NCBI RefSeq assembly: GCF_018853445.1
Contig: NZ_JABELD010000063.1
Location: forward strand, 1 to 60,831
Source of the DNA: Acidithiobacillus concretivorus
Lineage (GTDB): Bacteria; Pseudomonadota; Gammaproteobacteria; Acidithiobacillales; Acidithiobacillaceae
Direction: 5' to 3'
Length of the DNA: 60,831 nt
Shown: positions 17,256 through 26,245 of the stretch, piece after piece
How positions within the stretch are numbered: position 1 is the stretch's first letter
Layout: every line of letters begins with the position of its first letter
Notes under the pieces: model-generated
Told to the model about the DNA's origin: nothing
Seen by the model: the letters and a program-made list of their open reading frames with translations, nothing else
Database searches by the model: none
Program-made: the position numbers and the translations under genes

Positions 17256-18004
17256 TCAGCACCAGCAAAGTACAATTCGTCCCCGGAATCACCATCTGGA
17301 AACAAATTGTCGATGATCTCCAGGCCCGCATAGATTCCGGCGAACTTGTCGAAAACCAGAAACTGCCGGGCGAGGCAGATATGGCCAAGGCTTATGGAGT
17401 CAATCGCCACACTATGCGTCGCGCTCTGCAGGAACTCGCGGCCGTGGGCAAAGTACGGATTCAGCATGGTCGCGGCAGTTTTGTCGCTAAACATGTGTTT
17501 GACTATGAACTGGTCGAAAGACCGCGTTTTTCGGAATGGGTCAAAAAGTACAATAAACCGGGCAAAAATGACATTCTGGAGGCGGCCATACTGAATCTGG
17601 CCGAGCTTCCAGAATTAGCGCGCATTCAGCAATATGGCGTATTCCCTGAGTGTTCTCAGGTTGCCATGATCAAAACCCTTGGCCGGGTTGGTGAAGAGCC
17701 CATTTCCATCGCCAGACATCTCTTTTTCGGTGAGGCTCTGCTGGGCTTGGTTGAAGATCTTCACGTCGGACGCGGTATCACTGAATCCCTGCGCCAGCAT
17801 GGCATACACGATTATACCCGCATGCGCTCCACTATTTCGGCAGCCATGTCCGGCCCTCAGGAGCGGGATCTGCTGAAAGTCGAAAAAGGTGAAATCGTTT
17901 TTGTCTGCGAAAACGTCAACGTCGATACAACAGGAGTGGGCATAGAATTCTCAACAGTCATTTATCCGTCTTCACGAGTGCGGCTGGTTTATGAGCCGGG
18001 TTAG
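17252..18004 (+). CDS. phnF: GntR/HutC-family regulator PhnF
   Basis: 250 aa. The N-terminal winged helix-turn-helix covers residues 12-75 (WKQIVDDLQARIDSGE, KLPGEADMAKAYGVNRHTMRRAL, GRGSFVA). A C-terminal UTRA ligand domain follows. It is the last gene of the operon, the reverse of the E. coli order in which phnF comes near the start. It probably represses from the candidate operator at 10424-10435. Its last 47 bases overlap, tail to tail, the end of the yihY gene on the other strand. Confidence 0.88.
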   Translation: MISTSKVQFVPGITIWKQIVDDLQARIDSGELVENQKLPGEADMAKAYGVNRHTMRRALQELAAVGKVRIQHGRGSFVAKHVFDYELVERPRFSEWVKKYNKPGKNDILEAAILNLAELPELARIQQYGVFPECSQVAMIKTLGRVGEEPISIARHLFFGEALLGLVEDLHVGRGITESLRQHGIHDYTRMRSTISAAMSGPQERDLLKVEKGEIVFVCENVNVDTTGVGIEFSTVIYPSSRVRLVYEPG

Positions 18005-18890
18005 GATCAGCAGGGTGAGAATAAACACCCGCTTCAGCCATTTCCGCCCCGAATAAAATGCTGGCCCAGGCCACATACAACCAGAGCAAAAACACCGGAA
18101 AAGCGCCCAGCGCCCCGTAAACTGTTTCGAACGTCGAAAAGCGCAAATAGGCTGATAGCCCGAATTTATCCAGTTCAAACAAAAGGGCTACCGTCATCCC
18201 CCCCAGCAGTGCATCCCGCCAGCGCGGCGCTGCCGCTGGCAGAATCTTGTACAACAGCAGCATCATCACCGTCACCACTAAAAAAGTCAGAACATGACTG
18301 AAAAACGGCGGCAGCACGGGAATATTACCCAAATATTTTAATAAGGGTTGCAAAGGACCCAGCAGAGGCAGGAGCAAGGCCACACTCAAGGGTGCCACGA
18401 CCAGCATAGCCAGATAACGCAAAACCCGGCACCACCAGCAATGGGGCGCAACCCCCCAGATGGCATTCAGATGCCGCTCGACCGCGTGCAGCAGAAACAC
18501 AGCCGTCAGCGACAAACCGATTATCCCCAGCAACCCCAGTTGCGTACCCTTGGCGGCCAGTAAATTCACTTCATGAAGAATGGTATAACCCGTCTGTGGA
18601 ACAAAGCTGCGCAATATCAGGCGATCTACCTGTGTGCGATGAATCACGCTAAAACCCACCAGATTCCACATGCTAAATACCAGCACTGCCAGCGGAATCA
18701 AGCCAAATAAAGTCGTATAGGACAGCAGACCAGCCCGATCAATACAGTCATCTTTCCAGAAGCCATGCCAGGCCCGATACCAGCGAAAGCCGAAACGCAG
18801 CACAAATCCCTTACGGGCAGGAGGCTGTGGACGCGTACCATCTTCCTTTTTACCAAAACACTGTTGGCCTTCTTTATGATCAGTACTCAC
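17958..18890 (-). CDS. YihY-family inner-membrane protein
   Basis: 310 aa from GTG 18890, chosen because its GTGA overlaps the hda stop by four bases. ATG 18956 would lie inside hda. The family signature of an N-terminal cytoplasmic Lys/Arg-rich part followed by CIDRAGLLSYTTLFGLIPLAVLVFS is present, as are about six membrane segments, GLSLTAVFLLHAVERHLNAIWG and the ending FLLWLYVAWASILFGAEMAEA. This family was once called ribonuclease BN, but that activity belongs to another protein. Role unknown. Coupled to hda and convergent with phnF. Confidence 0.85.
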   Translation of the reverse strand: MSTDHKEGQQCFGKKEDGTRPQPPARKGFVLRFGFRWYRAWHGFWKDDCIDRAGLLSYTTLFGLIPLAVLVFSMWNLVGFSVIHRTQVDRLILRSFVPQTGYTILHEVNLLAAKGTQLGLLGIIGLSLTAVFLLHAVERHLNAIWGVAPHCWWCRVLRYLAMLVVAPLSVALLLPLLGPLQPLLKYLGNIPVLPPFFSHVLTFLVVTVMMLLLYKILPAAAPRWRDALLGGMTVALLFELDKFGLSAYLRFSTFETVYGALGAFPVFLLWLYVAWASILFGAEMAEAGVYSHPADPNPAHKPAALVKTDK

Positions 18891-19606
18891 AAAGACGCCT
18901 CCCTGTCCAGACAATGACGAATAAATGGAATGGTCAGTTGGCGTTGCTGCTCCCAACTGCGCGCGTCCAGCATATCCAGCAAGGACTCCAGCACGGCCAT
19001 ATCCCGCGACTGATGGCGCAACACATACTGGGCAACGTCCCGGTCCATGCGTAAGCCGCGCCGCTGAGCCATGGTCTGCAAAATATGCAGCCGCTGCAGA
19101 TCATCGGATAATTGCAGAGCCATTGGCACACAGGCACTGAACCGGCTCGCCCAATCTGGCAGGGCCCAGACTAGTTGCTGCGGTGCTTCCCGACCCGCCA
19201 GCAGCAAGGGCCGGGCTCGATGAAAACGTTCATTATAAATGTCATACAAAAATTTCTCTTGATCAATCTGACCGGCCCAAGCATCCACATTATCCAGACA
19301 GAGTAAAGGCGCATCCACCAGACTGGAAAAAGTTTCCGGCAGCGCCAGATCCACAAAGGACTGCATCATTTCGGCGCATTCAATATAAGGTATCCAACCC
19401 GCATCATTTTGGGCCGCGCCCTGTAATAAATGGCTTTTACCAACCCCTCCCGGGCCATGCAAATAAAGTCCAAACACGGGTGCTGGCCGTACCAGCAGAC
19501 TACGCACGGCATTCAATGCCGCAGTGTTGGGTTCTGGACAAAAATCACCCAGTGTTGCGCCACTTCGCAACCCCAAAGGCAAGCGCATCTGGCCATTTGA
19601 GAGCAT
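18887..19606 (-). CDS. hda: DnaA inactivator Hda
   Basis: 239 aa. The N-terminus carries QMRLPL (residues 6-11), a beta-clamp binding motif like QLSLPL of E. coli Hda. Walker A GPGGVGKSH is at 51-59 and Walker B is LLCLDNVD. The arginine-finger/sensor region ASRFSACVPMALQL and the C-terminal helices match the DnaA/Hda AAA+ family without a DNA-binding domain. Hda with the clamp stimulates ATP hydrolysis by DnaA to prevent re-initiation. A promoter and a terminator-like hairpin lie just upstream (19624-19714), so expression may be attenuated. The downstream yihY start overlaps its stop. Confidence 0.9.
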   Translation of the reverse strand: MLSNGQMRLPLGLRSGATLGDFCPEPNTAALNAVRSLLVRPAPVFGLYLHGPGGVGKSHLLQGAAQNDAGWIPYIECAEMMQSFVDLALPETFSSLVDAPLLCLDNVDAWAGQIDQEKFLYDIYNERFHRARPLLLAGREAPQQLVWALPDWASRFSACVPMALQLSDDLQRLHILQTMAQRRGLRMDRDVAQYVLRHQSRDMAVLESLLDMLDARSWEQQRQLTIPFIRHCLDREASL

Positions 19607-19623
19607 CAGCAGCGCCTTAAAGA

Positions 19624-19680
19624 CAAAAAACGTAAGCCTTCAGGGCTTACCCGTGGGAAACTATCATGGCTTGGCATGAC
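19624..19680 (-). ncRNA. Candidate short RNA or attenuator leader ahead of hda
   Basis: From the predicted start near 19679 a transcript of about 55 nt would run to a 7-bp hairpin (GTAAGCC, loop CTGAA, GGCTTAC at 19632-19650 on the minus strand) followed by six T at 19625-19630. This intrinsic-terminator form ends about 20 bases before the hda start. An upstream CATG ... CATG repeat could form a competing helix. It may be an independent small RNA or a transcription attenuator for hda. Inference from sequence only. Confidence 0.5.
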
Positions 19681-19685
19681 TCCAG

Positions 19686-19714
19686 AAGCTAGGCAAGGGA
19701 CCCTTGGCTGTCAA
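19686..19714 (-). promoter_or_regulatory. Sigma-70 type promoter for the hda leader
   Basis: On the minus strand, TTGACA (19709-19714) and TAGCTT (19686-19691) are separated by exactly 17 bases. The -35 is perfect. Transcription would start near 19679 and run toward the terminator-like hairpin and hda. Confidence 0.6.
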
Positions 19715-19791
19715 GCAGATTCTTATCTATCTTCATACCCTCTGAAACCGCGCGAATAGGTCTCAGCACTGTCAGACGACCAGCAGGTCGT

Positions 19792-19820
19792 TTGCAGCCA
19801 TCCCTGCCACTGACTACAAT
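19792..19820 (+). promoter_or_regulatory. Sigma-70 type promoter of sodB
   Basis: TTGCAG at 19792-19797 and TACAAT at 19815-19820 with a 17-base spacer point to a start near 19827, about 36 bases before the sodB ATG. AGGAG occurs just before that ATG. A small hairpin, ACGACC-AGCA-GGTCGT, lies just upstream of the -35. Confidence 0.6.
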
Positions 19821-19862
19821 TACAGGGATTCATTCCCAACCGACCAGCAGGAGAGTAGAGCA

Positions 19863-20480
19863 ATGTCTGAATATAAAGTACGTGAAGAATTGAAGCCCAG
19901 CGGTCTTGACGGCATTTCCGACGCCCAGATCAACGATCACTGGGGCCTGTACACCGGCTATGTCAACCAGAGTAACGCTCTGCACAAAGAATTGGAGGAA
20001 ATGCGTGCGGCTGGCAAAACCGCTTCCCTGACCTATGCCGACCGTCGTCGTCGTTTTGGTTTTGAATACAATGGCATGGTTTTGCATGAATACTATTTCG
20101 CCCAGATGAAACCCGGCGTCAATATGGATCAGGCTCCCGGCTTCAAGGCTGCAGTCACCGAACAATTCGGCAGTGCCGAAGCCTGGCACGAAGACCTCGT
20201 GGCTGCTGCCAAAAGCCGCAGCATTGGCTGGGCGATTGCCTATTACGATGGTACTACCGGCCAGATCAACAACCATTTCGTCCAGTTACACGAAGATGGC
20301 AACATTGGTGGCTTTGTGCCCCTGGTCATTGTGGACGTGTTTGAACATGCCTACATGGTCGACTGGAAAGCCCTGGGGCGCGGCGATTACCTGGCAGCAC
20401 TGCACAAAAACATGAACTGGAGTGTCATTGAAGCACGCTTCCAGGCAGCCAAAAGCGGACAGATTTTCAAGCGCTTCTGA
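19863..20480 (+). CDS. Fe/Mn-family superoxide dismutase, divergent type
   Basis: 205 aa, cytoplasmic (no signal peptide). The probable metal ligands are His26 (INDHW), His75 (MVLHEYYF) and the Asp and His of VIVDVFEHAYMVDW near 157-161, in the order of the Fe/Mn superoxide dismutases. The usual second helix motif AAQ.WNH is replaced by FEYNGMVLHEYYF, and the charged run RRRRF precedes it, so it belongs to a less common branch. It converts superoxide to peroxide and oxygen. It has its own promoter and terminator, so it is monocistronic. Metal preference cannot be told from the sequence. Confidence 0.85.
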   Translation: MSEYKVREELKPSGLDGISDAQINDHWGLYTGYVNQSNALHKELEEMRAAGKTASLTYADRRRRFGFEYNGMVLHEYYFAQMKPGVNMDQAPGFKAAVTEQFGSAEAWHEDLVAAAKSRSIGWAIAYYDGTTGQINNHFVQLHEDGNIGGFVPLVIVDVFEHAYMVDWKALGRGDYLAALHKNMNWSVIEARFQAAKSGQIFKRF

Positions 20481-20530
20481 TCTGTTACCGGAGTAATCCT
20501 GACGCCCAATCACTTGGGGCGTCTGAATCA

Positions 20531-20558
20531 AGAGCGGCCTGGCCGCTCTTTTCTTTTG
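20531..20558 (+). terminator. Rho-independent terminator of sodB
   Basis: AGAGCGGCC and GGCCGCTCT form a nearly perfect 9-bp stem with a minimal loop, followed by TTTTCTTTT, about 50 bases after the sodB stop. Confidence 0.85.
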
Positions 20559-20611
20559 ACAGCAGCCAGCCCCCCTCATAACATGACCCGAAATTGACGG
20601 AGGAACTTGCT

Positions 20612-21649
20612 GTGGACAGCCCCAAACCGCTTAGCTATCGCAGTGCAGGAGTCAACATTGACGCAGGAAATGCGCTGGTTGACCGGATTAAACCCCTCGC
20701 CCGCAGCACTCACCGCCCCGGTGTGCTTGGCGGCATTGGCGGCTTTGGTGGACTTTTTGAATTGCCCACCGGTTATCGCGAACCGGTACTGGTATCCGGA
20801 ACCGATGGCGTCGGCACCAAATTATTGCTGGCCCTGGAAGCCCAACAGCATGATGGCATCGGCATCGATCTGGTGGCCATGTGTGTCAACGACATTCTGG
20901 TTTCCGGAGCTGAACCACTCTGGTTTTTGGATTACTACGCCTGCGGACAACTGGACACCGCCGTTGCCGAAGCGGTCATCACCGGCATTGCCGAAGGGTG
21001 CCGTCAGGCGGGTTGTGCCCTACTCGGCGGCGAAACCGCCGAGATGCCCGGTATGTACCCCGGCGGTCATTATGACCTGGCGGGCTTCGCTGTCGGTATC
21101 GTTGAAAAAAGTGAAATATTGACCAGTGATGCCTGCCTGGAAGGTGACGCCCTTATCGGCATCGCCTCATCCGGCGCCCACAGTAATGGCTACTCCCTCA
21201 TCCGTGAAATACTGGTCCGCAGCGGAGCCCATGCGCACATTCAGTTAAATGGCGAAGCTCTGGTCGAACTCCTGCTGCGTCCCACCCGGATTTACGTGCA
21301 GGCTATCCAGAATCTGCGTAAGGTCGTCAGCGTTCACGCCCTCGCTCACATTACCGGCGGGGGTCTCACCGAAAACCTGCCCCGCTCCCTGCCCGCCCAG
21401 CTGAGTGCTCACATCAACCCCCAAAGCTGGCAAATCCCCGCGCTTTTTCAGTGGTTGCAGGAGCAAGGTCAAGTCAGTACCGAAGAAATGCGGCGGGTAT
21501 TCAACATCGGCATTGGCATGGTCGCCATCGTCCCCTGGGAATCTCGGCAAAACGCTCTGGAATCCCTGCAAGCCAGTGGTGAAGAAGCATACGTTATTGG
21601 TCAGCTGGCCCTTCGTCAGGCCGATGAAGGGGTTGTTTTTCTTGATTAA
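20612..21649 (+). CDS. purM: Phosphoribosylformylglycinamidine cyclo-ligase PurM
   Basis: 345 aa from GTG 20612, chosen because CGGAGG ends eight bases upstream. A TTG at 20594 would place the ribosome site inside the gene. AIR synthetase motifs are present: [60 protein letters not shown] and [13 protein letters not shown]. It closes the imidazole ring in purine synthesis with ATP. purN starts before its stop, so the pair is translationally coupled. Confidence 0.95.
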   Translation: MDSPKPLSYRSAGVNIDAGNALVDRIKPLARSTHRPGVLGGIGGFGGLFELPTGYREPVLVSGTDGVGTKLLLALEAQQHDGIGIDLVAMCVNDILVSGAEPLWFLDYYACGQLDTAVAEAVITGIAEGCRQAGCALLGGETAEMPGMYPGGHYDLAGFAVGIVEKSEILTSDACLEGDALIGIASSGAHSNGYSLIREILVRSGAHAHIQLNGEALVELLLRPTRIYVQAIQNLRKVVSVHALAHITGGGLTENLPRSLPAQLSAHINPQSWQIPALFQWLQEQGQVSTEEMRRVFNIGIGMVAIVPWESRQNALESLQASGEEAYVIGQLALRQADEGVVFLD

Positions 21650-22307
21650 AAAACTGGTGCTGCTGATTTCCGGTCGCGGTAGCAATTTACAAAGCATCCT
21701 GCGGGCCTGTCAAACCGGACAAATAATCGATACAAAAATCGCCGCAGTCATCAGTAATCGTGCCGCAGCCCCCGGATTGGTTGTGGCTCAGGCAGCTGGT
21801 ATCCCCACTGAAGTCATAGACCATCGTGCCTTTCCCAGTCGTGCCGAATTTGACATTGCGCTGCAGCAGCAGATTGACCAATACGCACCGGATCTGGTGG
21901 TGCTTGCCGGTTTTATGCGGCAACTGACAGATGCCTTTGTGGAACACTATCCGGGTCGGCTGGTCAATATTCACCCTTCCCTGCTGCCCGCCTTTCCCGG
22001 TTTGCACACCCATGCCCGCGCCATCGCTCAGGGTGTCTGCTGGCACGGTGCCAGCGTTCATTTTGTTATTCCGGAACTGGACGCCGGCCCGGTCATCATT
22101 CAGGCTGCCGTACCTGTCCACACCAGTGACGATCCCGCCAAACTCGGGGCAAGAGTTCTCGCTGCCGAACACGAAATTTATCCCCAGGCCTTGAGCGCTC
22201 TCCTGAGCGGCCGGTGCAAACTGGAGGAAGGCCGGGTTTATTGGTCAGATCCAATACCTTCCTGCGCAAATACAGCCATCAATCCGGTTGTTATAACGCC
22301 GTCCTAA
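21642..22307 (+). CDS. purN: Phosphoribosylglycinamide formyltransferase PurN
   Basis: 221 aa from TTG 21642, which overlaps the purM stop and follows AAGGGG. The N-terminus [18 protein letters not shown] is the family start, so the poor start codon is accepted. GTG 21657 would cut into the first strand. The catalytic Asn-His-Asp set is seen in [12 protein letters not shown] and [16 protein letters not shown]. It adds the formyl group from 10-formyl-tetrahydrofolate to GAR. Convergent with the SIMPL gene. Confidence 0.93.
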   Translation: MIKKLVLLISGRGSNLQSILRACQTGQIIDTKIAAVISNRAAAPGLVVAQAAGIPTEVIDHRAFPSRAEFDIALQQQIDQYAPDLVVLAGFMRQLTDAFVEHYPGRLVNIHPSLLPAFPGLHTHARAIAQGVCWHGASVHFVIPELDAGPVIIQAAVPVHTSDDPAKLGARVLAAEHEIYPQALSALLSGRCKLEEGRVYWSDPIPSCANTAINPVVITPS

Positions 22308-22320
22308 CACTGAAAACCGG

Positions 22321-22989
22321 TCATTGCCCACCAAGACAATGTACTGAACCGGAAACCTCCACAGACATCGCCGATTCACCGGGAGCACTTGCCACTGGAG
22401 CACGAACCGCCATCATCAGCACTGGCCCGGGAGAACTGCGCAACGCATTAATCTGTACAGAATTCAGCACGCTTTGCGAATAACCAAAATCTTTACAAAA
22501 GTTATTCGCACGTTGCTTAAAGCGCTGAATAGCCTGGTGGGCCGCTGCTGATGCAGCGCTTTCACGGGCACTTTCGCTAGGGGCGGCCTGCATGGAAACC
22601 AGCTCCAGACGGGATTGTAAATCTCCCAGGAGTTGGTCCAGCCGGGATGATTGCGGAGCGCTGACCTGCAGGGTCTGCTGTACGGTCCAGCCATCGGGTT
22701 TACCATCCACAAAATCACGTTGGGTATGATAATTTATTGTCTGCGCCTGAATATGATCAGCTTTCTCCGTTTGCTGCAAGGCCCAACGCATTTTTGCGTT
22801 CACTTTTTGCGCCAGATTTGCGGCGTCTGGTCCAGTAGCACTGGCCTGCAACTGCGCAACCATGAGCGTATTAGGCACATGATAAGATTGTTCCACGCGA
22901 AGATTTATTTCCTGGGCCGCAGTCCCCGCTGAAGCCAACAGCGAAACAGGTAATAAACCCCATAGCATCATTTTCATTAAATTTTTCAT
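22321..22989 (-). CDS. Exported SIMPL-domain (DUF541) protein
   Basis: 222 aa with a signal peptide (MKNLMKMMLWGLLPVSLLASAGTAAQ). The body shows the SIMPL/YggE-like pattern: an N-terminal VEQSYHVPNTLMVAQLQASATGPD strand region, YHTQRDFVDGKPDGWTVQQTLQV, an alanine-rich helix AHQAIQRFKQRANNFCKDFGY and a final beta strand. A periplasmic location is expected. E. coli YggE limits oxidative damage, but no activity is established for this family. Followed upstream by the b561 gene on the same strand after a small gap. Confidence 0.78.
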   Translation of the reverse strand: MKNLMKMMLWGLLPVSLLASAGTAAQEINLRVEQSYHVPNTLMVAQLQASATGPDAANLAQKVNAKMRWALQQTEKADHIQAQTINYHTQRDFVDGKPDGWTVQQTLQVSAPQSSRLDQLLGDLQSRLELVSMQAAPSESARESAASAAAHQAIQRFKQRANNFCKDFGYSQSVLNSVQINALRSSPGPVLMMAVRAPVASAPGESAMSVEVSGSVHCLGGQ

Positions 22990-23046
22990 TTTGCCTATCG
23001 CTCCATTCAGTCATTTATCCATAAAATCAGGTTAGAATTGTAACAA

Positions 23047-23655
23047 CTAACTACCCAGTCGAAAAATGTCGAGAATGCGATCACGGCGTAGCAAATGCAC
23101 AGCAAACATTCCCACGTGTCCTATCCAGTAAGCCCACACCAAATTAGACAGCGCTTTATGCAGAGGGATCAGATTTTGCAGCAAGGCCCCTGGAGGTGTA
23201 CCCCCCTGGGGTAAAAAGAAAAAAATTACCGTACCGGTAAGGGCCATCCAACTGACCAGAAGCAGACCGAGCCCATGGAGCAGGGCAGCAAGTCCAGAAG
23301 CTGGACCGGGAGCTTGAAGTTGTCCGCGCAAAAGTAACCGAAGGTCATTAAAAATTGGATGCCAAGGGCCCATAAATGGAAAAAATTGCCGGCGTACCGG
23401 CGCAGAAGTGGCAATCCAAAGCCACTGCCAGAGCAAAAAAAGTGCAGTAGTCAAACCGACCCAGGCATGGAAGCTGAACAGTAACTGGGTGAAACTGGCA
23501 TAATCCGCATGTTGCCAATCGGGTGTCATCCACAAGGAAGAAAACAGTTGAATGGTGACACCGGCAGCAATGCCAGCGTGAAGCCAGCGTGCCTCTGGTG
23601 GCCACAGATTTTCCCTGTCAGCGTCAGAATCTGAGCTATTATTTTTCAAAGACAT
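23047..23655 (-). CDS. Cytochrome b561-type membrane protein
   Basis: 202 aa from ATG 23655, chosen for AAGGG just upstream. Four or more membrane segments carry histidines fit for b-heme: ARWLHAGIAAG, LFSFHAWVGL, LLHGLGLLL, LHKALSN and GHVGMFAVHLLRRD. The prokaryotic b561 family moves electrons across or within the membrane, often from quinol. The N-terminal 30 residues are hydrophilic and acidic. The electron partner is unknown. Confidence 0.75.
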   Translation of the reverse strand: MSLKNNSSDSDADRENLWPPEARWLHAGIAAGVTIQLFSSLWMTPDWQHADYASFTQLLFSFHAWVGLTTALFLLWQWLWIATSAPVRRQFFPFMGPWHPIFNDLRLLLRGQLQAPGPASGLAALLHGLGLLLVSWMALTGTVIFFFLPQGGTPPGALLQNLIPLHKALSNLVWAYWIGHVGMFAVHLLRRDRILDIFRLGS

Positions 23656-23839
23656 AATTCCCTTAATTCGCCATGCTTCGGACATGGAAACATAATCCAC
23701 ACCTGTTTTGAGAACCTTCGCTATTTTGCCAGCAATCATACCAGAGTGACCCCGATAATAGGGAACTGCTTGTCTAGTGCTACTTCCTTGACTATCTTTT
23801 ATTCAGAGTCTTTGCTCTGATTTATTTGGAGGAAATCCT

Positions 23840-26245
23840 ATGACTGCGAAATACATACGTTTTTTTAATGAGATTCGCATAGAAGATGTGCCCTTGGTCG
23901 GTGGTAAAAATGCTTCTTTGGGAGAGATGTACCGCCAACTCACGCCGCAGGGAGTGAAAGTACCCAACGGCTTTGCCATTACTGGCGACGCCTATCACTA
24001 TCTGCTGGATCAGGCCGGTGCCTGGCCAAAGCTGCATGAGGCACTGGATGGCCTGGATCCCGATAATGTTCGGGATCTGGCCAAACGGGGTGCCAAGGCC
24101 AGGGAAATTGTTTACAGCGCGCCCCTCCCCGAAGATTTGCAAAATGAAATTTTGACCGCATACGCCCAATTACGTGAGGAATACGGCGAGACCCTATCTT
24201 TAGCCGTGCGCTCTTCTGCCACCGCAGAAGACCTGCCAACGGCAAGTTTCGCGGGTCAGCAGGATACTTATCTGAACATTTCCGGAGCGGCCGCTTTGCT
24301 GGATGCCTGTCGGCGTTGCTTTGCCAGTCTGTTTACCGACCGGGCCATTCATTATCGTGTTGATCAGGGTTTTGATCATTTCAAAGTGGCCCTATCGATT
24401 GTCATCATGAAAATGGTGCGCTCCGATCTCGCCACCAGTGGCGTCATGTTTTCACTAGACACCGAAACCGGATTTAGAGATGCCGTCTTTATTACGGCAT
24501 CCTGGGGTCTGGGTGAAAATGTGGTCCAGGGAACCGTCAATCCCGATGAATATTATGTCTTCAAGCCCTCGTTTCAAAAGGGGAAAAAGGCAGTTTTGCG
24601 CAGAGTCCTCGGCAGCAAAAAAATCAAGATGATATATACCGAAGGAGACATCCGCCACGGAACCCGCAATGTACCTACCCATCGTGATGAACAGGAACGC
24701 TTTTGTTTGAATGATGAGGATATATTTAAGCTCGCCGATTACGCCATCAAAATTGAAAATCACTACAGCCAGAAAATTGGTGAAAGCCGACCCATGGACA
24801 TGGAATGGGCAAAAGATGGTCTGGATGGTGCTATTTACATGGTTCAGGCACGACCGGAAACGGTTGCTTCGCAAAAAAAGGGACAAATTCTGGAGGAATA
24901 TATTCTGGGTGAACGCGGGAAAATTCTGGGCAGAGGCCGCGCTGTGGGCAGTAAAATTGCTGCCGGGCCCGTCCGGATTATTCGTAGCCTTGAACATCTC
25001 GCCGAGTTTCGCCCCGGTGAAATACTGGTAGCAGACACCACCACGCCAGATTGGGAACCCGTCATGAAAAATGCGGCGGCGGTTATCACCAATCGCGGCG
25101 GACGCACCTGCCACGCCGCCATTATCGCCCGTGAGCTGGGGATTCCGGCGGTAGTAGGCGCAGAAACGGCCACCGAAATATTGCATGACGGTGAGCCTGT
25201 TACGGTTTCCTGTGCGGAAGGCGATATGGGAAACATTTATGCGGGTCAATTGCCGTTTACTGTTCAACATACCGATCTGGCCGCAGTTCCCCGCCCCAAA
25301 ACCAAAATCATGATCAATCTGGGCAACCCGGAAATTGCTTTCCAGACTGCCAATCTACCCAGCGATGGGATTGGTCTGGCGCGGATGGAATTCATCATCA
25401 GCAATACCATCAAAGCGCACCCCATGGCTTTGCTCTATCCGGAAAAGGTCAAAGATCCGCAGGAGCGTCTGGCCTTGGCGAAGCTCATCCAAGGCTACAC
25501 GCAGCCCCAGGATTTTTTTGTGGAGCGGCTATCAGAAGGAGTCGGCACCCTGGCTGCCGCTTTTTATCCCAAACCGGTAGTGGTACGCATGTCTGATTTC
25601 AAAAGCAATGAATATGCTTCATTACTTGGGGGTCGCTACTTCGAACCCGAAGAAGACAACCCCATGCTGGGCTTTCGGGGCGCATCCCGCTATGCACATC
25701 CTGCTTACAAAGAGGGTTTTCATCTGGAGTGCCTGGCCATGAAAAGGGTACGCGAAACCATGGGCCTGGATAATGTCATTTTGATGCTACCTTTCGTACG
25801 TCGCGTACAGGAAGCTGATGATGTTCTTGCGCAAATGGCAGAATTTGGCCTCAAACGTGGCGAAAACGGCCTGAAAATTTATGCCATGTGCGAAGTCCCC
25901 AACAATGTGCTTTTAATTGATGCGTTTGCCCAACGCTTTGACGGATTTTCCATTGGTAGTAATGATCTCACCCAGCTCACACTCGGCGTTGATCGGGATT
26001 CGGAAATCGTCGCGTTTGACTACGACGAGCGCGACGAAGGAGTGAAAACCATGATCCGCCTCGCTGTAGAGGGCTGTAAACGGCATGGCATCCATTCTGG
26101 AATATGTGGTCAGGCGCCTTCAGACTACCCGGAAATGGCTGAGTTTCTGGTCGATATTGGCATTGAATCCATGAGCCTCAACCCGGATTCCGTACTGAAA
26201 ACCACCCTGCATGTTCTGGAACTGGAAAAGCGAGAAATCCGTTGA
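23840..26245 (+). CDS. ppsA: Phosphoenolpyruvate synthase
   Basis: 801 aa. ATP-grasp N-terminal domain (VPLVGGKNASLGEM, LAVRSSATAEDLPTASFAGQ), swivelling phosphohistidine domain with the active His in GGRTCHAAIIARELGIPAV, and C-terminal PEP-binding barrel with GIGLARMEFI, FGLKRGENGLKIYAMCE, SIGSNDLTQL and the catalytic Cys in GICGQAPSD. It makes PEP from pyruvate with ATP, a gluconeogenic and CO2-fixation-linked step in autotrophs. GGAGG lies seven bases before the ATG. The stop overlaps the start of the following phosphoglycerate mutase-like gene (TTGA). Confidence 0.95.
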   Translation: MTAKYIRFFNEIRIEDVPLVGGKNASLGEMYRQLTPQGVKVPNGFAITGDAYHYLLDQAGAWPKLHEALDGLDPDNVRDLAKRGAKAREIVYSAPLPEDLQNEILTAYAQLREEYGETLSLAVRSSATAEDLPTASFAGQQDTYLNISGAAALLDACRRCFASLFTDRAIHYRVDQGFDHFKVALSIVIMKMVRSDLATSGVMFSLDTETGFRDAVFITASWGLGENVVQGTVNPDEYYVFKPSFQKGKKAVLRRVLGSKKIKMIYTEGDIRHGTRNVPTHRDEQERFCLNDEDIFKLADYAIKIENHYSQKIGESRPMDMEWAKDGLDGAIYMVQARPETVASQKKGQILEEYILGERGKILGRGRAVGSKIAAGPVRIIRSLEHLAEFRPGEILVADTTTPDWEPVMKNAAAVITNRGGRTCHAAIIARELGIPAVVGAETATEILHDGEPVTVSCAEGDMGNIYAGQLPFTVQHTDLAAVPRPKTKIMINLGNPEIAFQTANLPSDGIGLARMEFIISNTIKAHPMALLYPEKVKDPQERLALAKLIQGYTQPQDFFVERLSEGVGTLAAAFYPKPVVVRMSDFKSNEYASLLGGRYFEPEEDNPMLGFRGASRYAHPAYKEGFHLECLAMKRVRETMGLDNVILMLPFVRRVQEADDVLAQMAEFGLKRGENGLKIYAMCEVPNNVLLIDAFAQRFDGFSIGSNDLTQLTLGVDRDSEIVAFDYDERDEGVKTMIRLAVEGCKRHGIHSGICGQAPSDYPEMAEFLVDIGIESMSLNPDSVLKTTLHVLELEKREIR

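Noticed and set aside
8999..18004. Complete phosphonate importer phnCDE
   Set aside because: The two ABC proteins here are PhnK and PhnL, parts of the C-P lyase complex, and no periplasmic binding protein or permease is encoded.
17958..18956. Ribonuclease BN as the function of the YihY gene
   Set aside because: That name was an early misassignment. True RNase BN is a metallo-beta-lactamase-fold protein, and this is a membrane protein.
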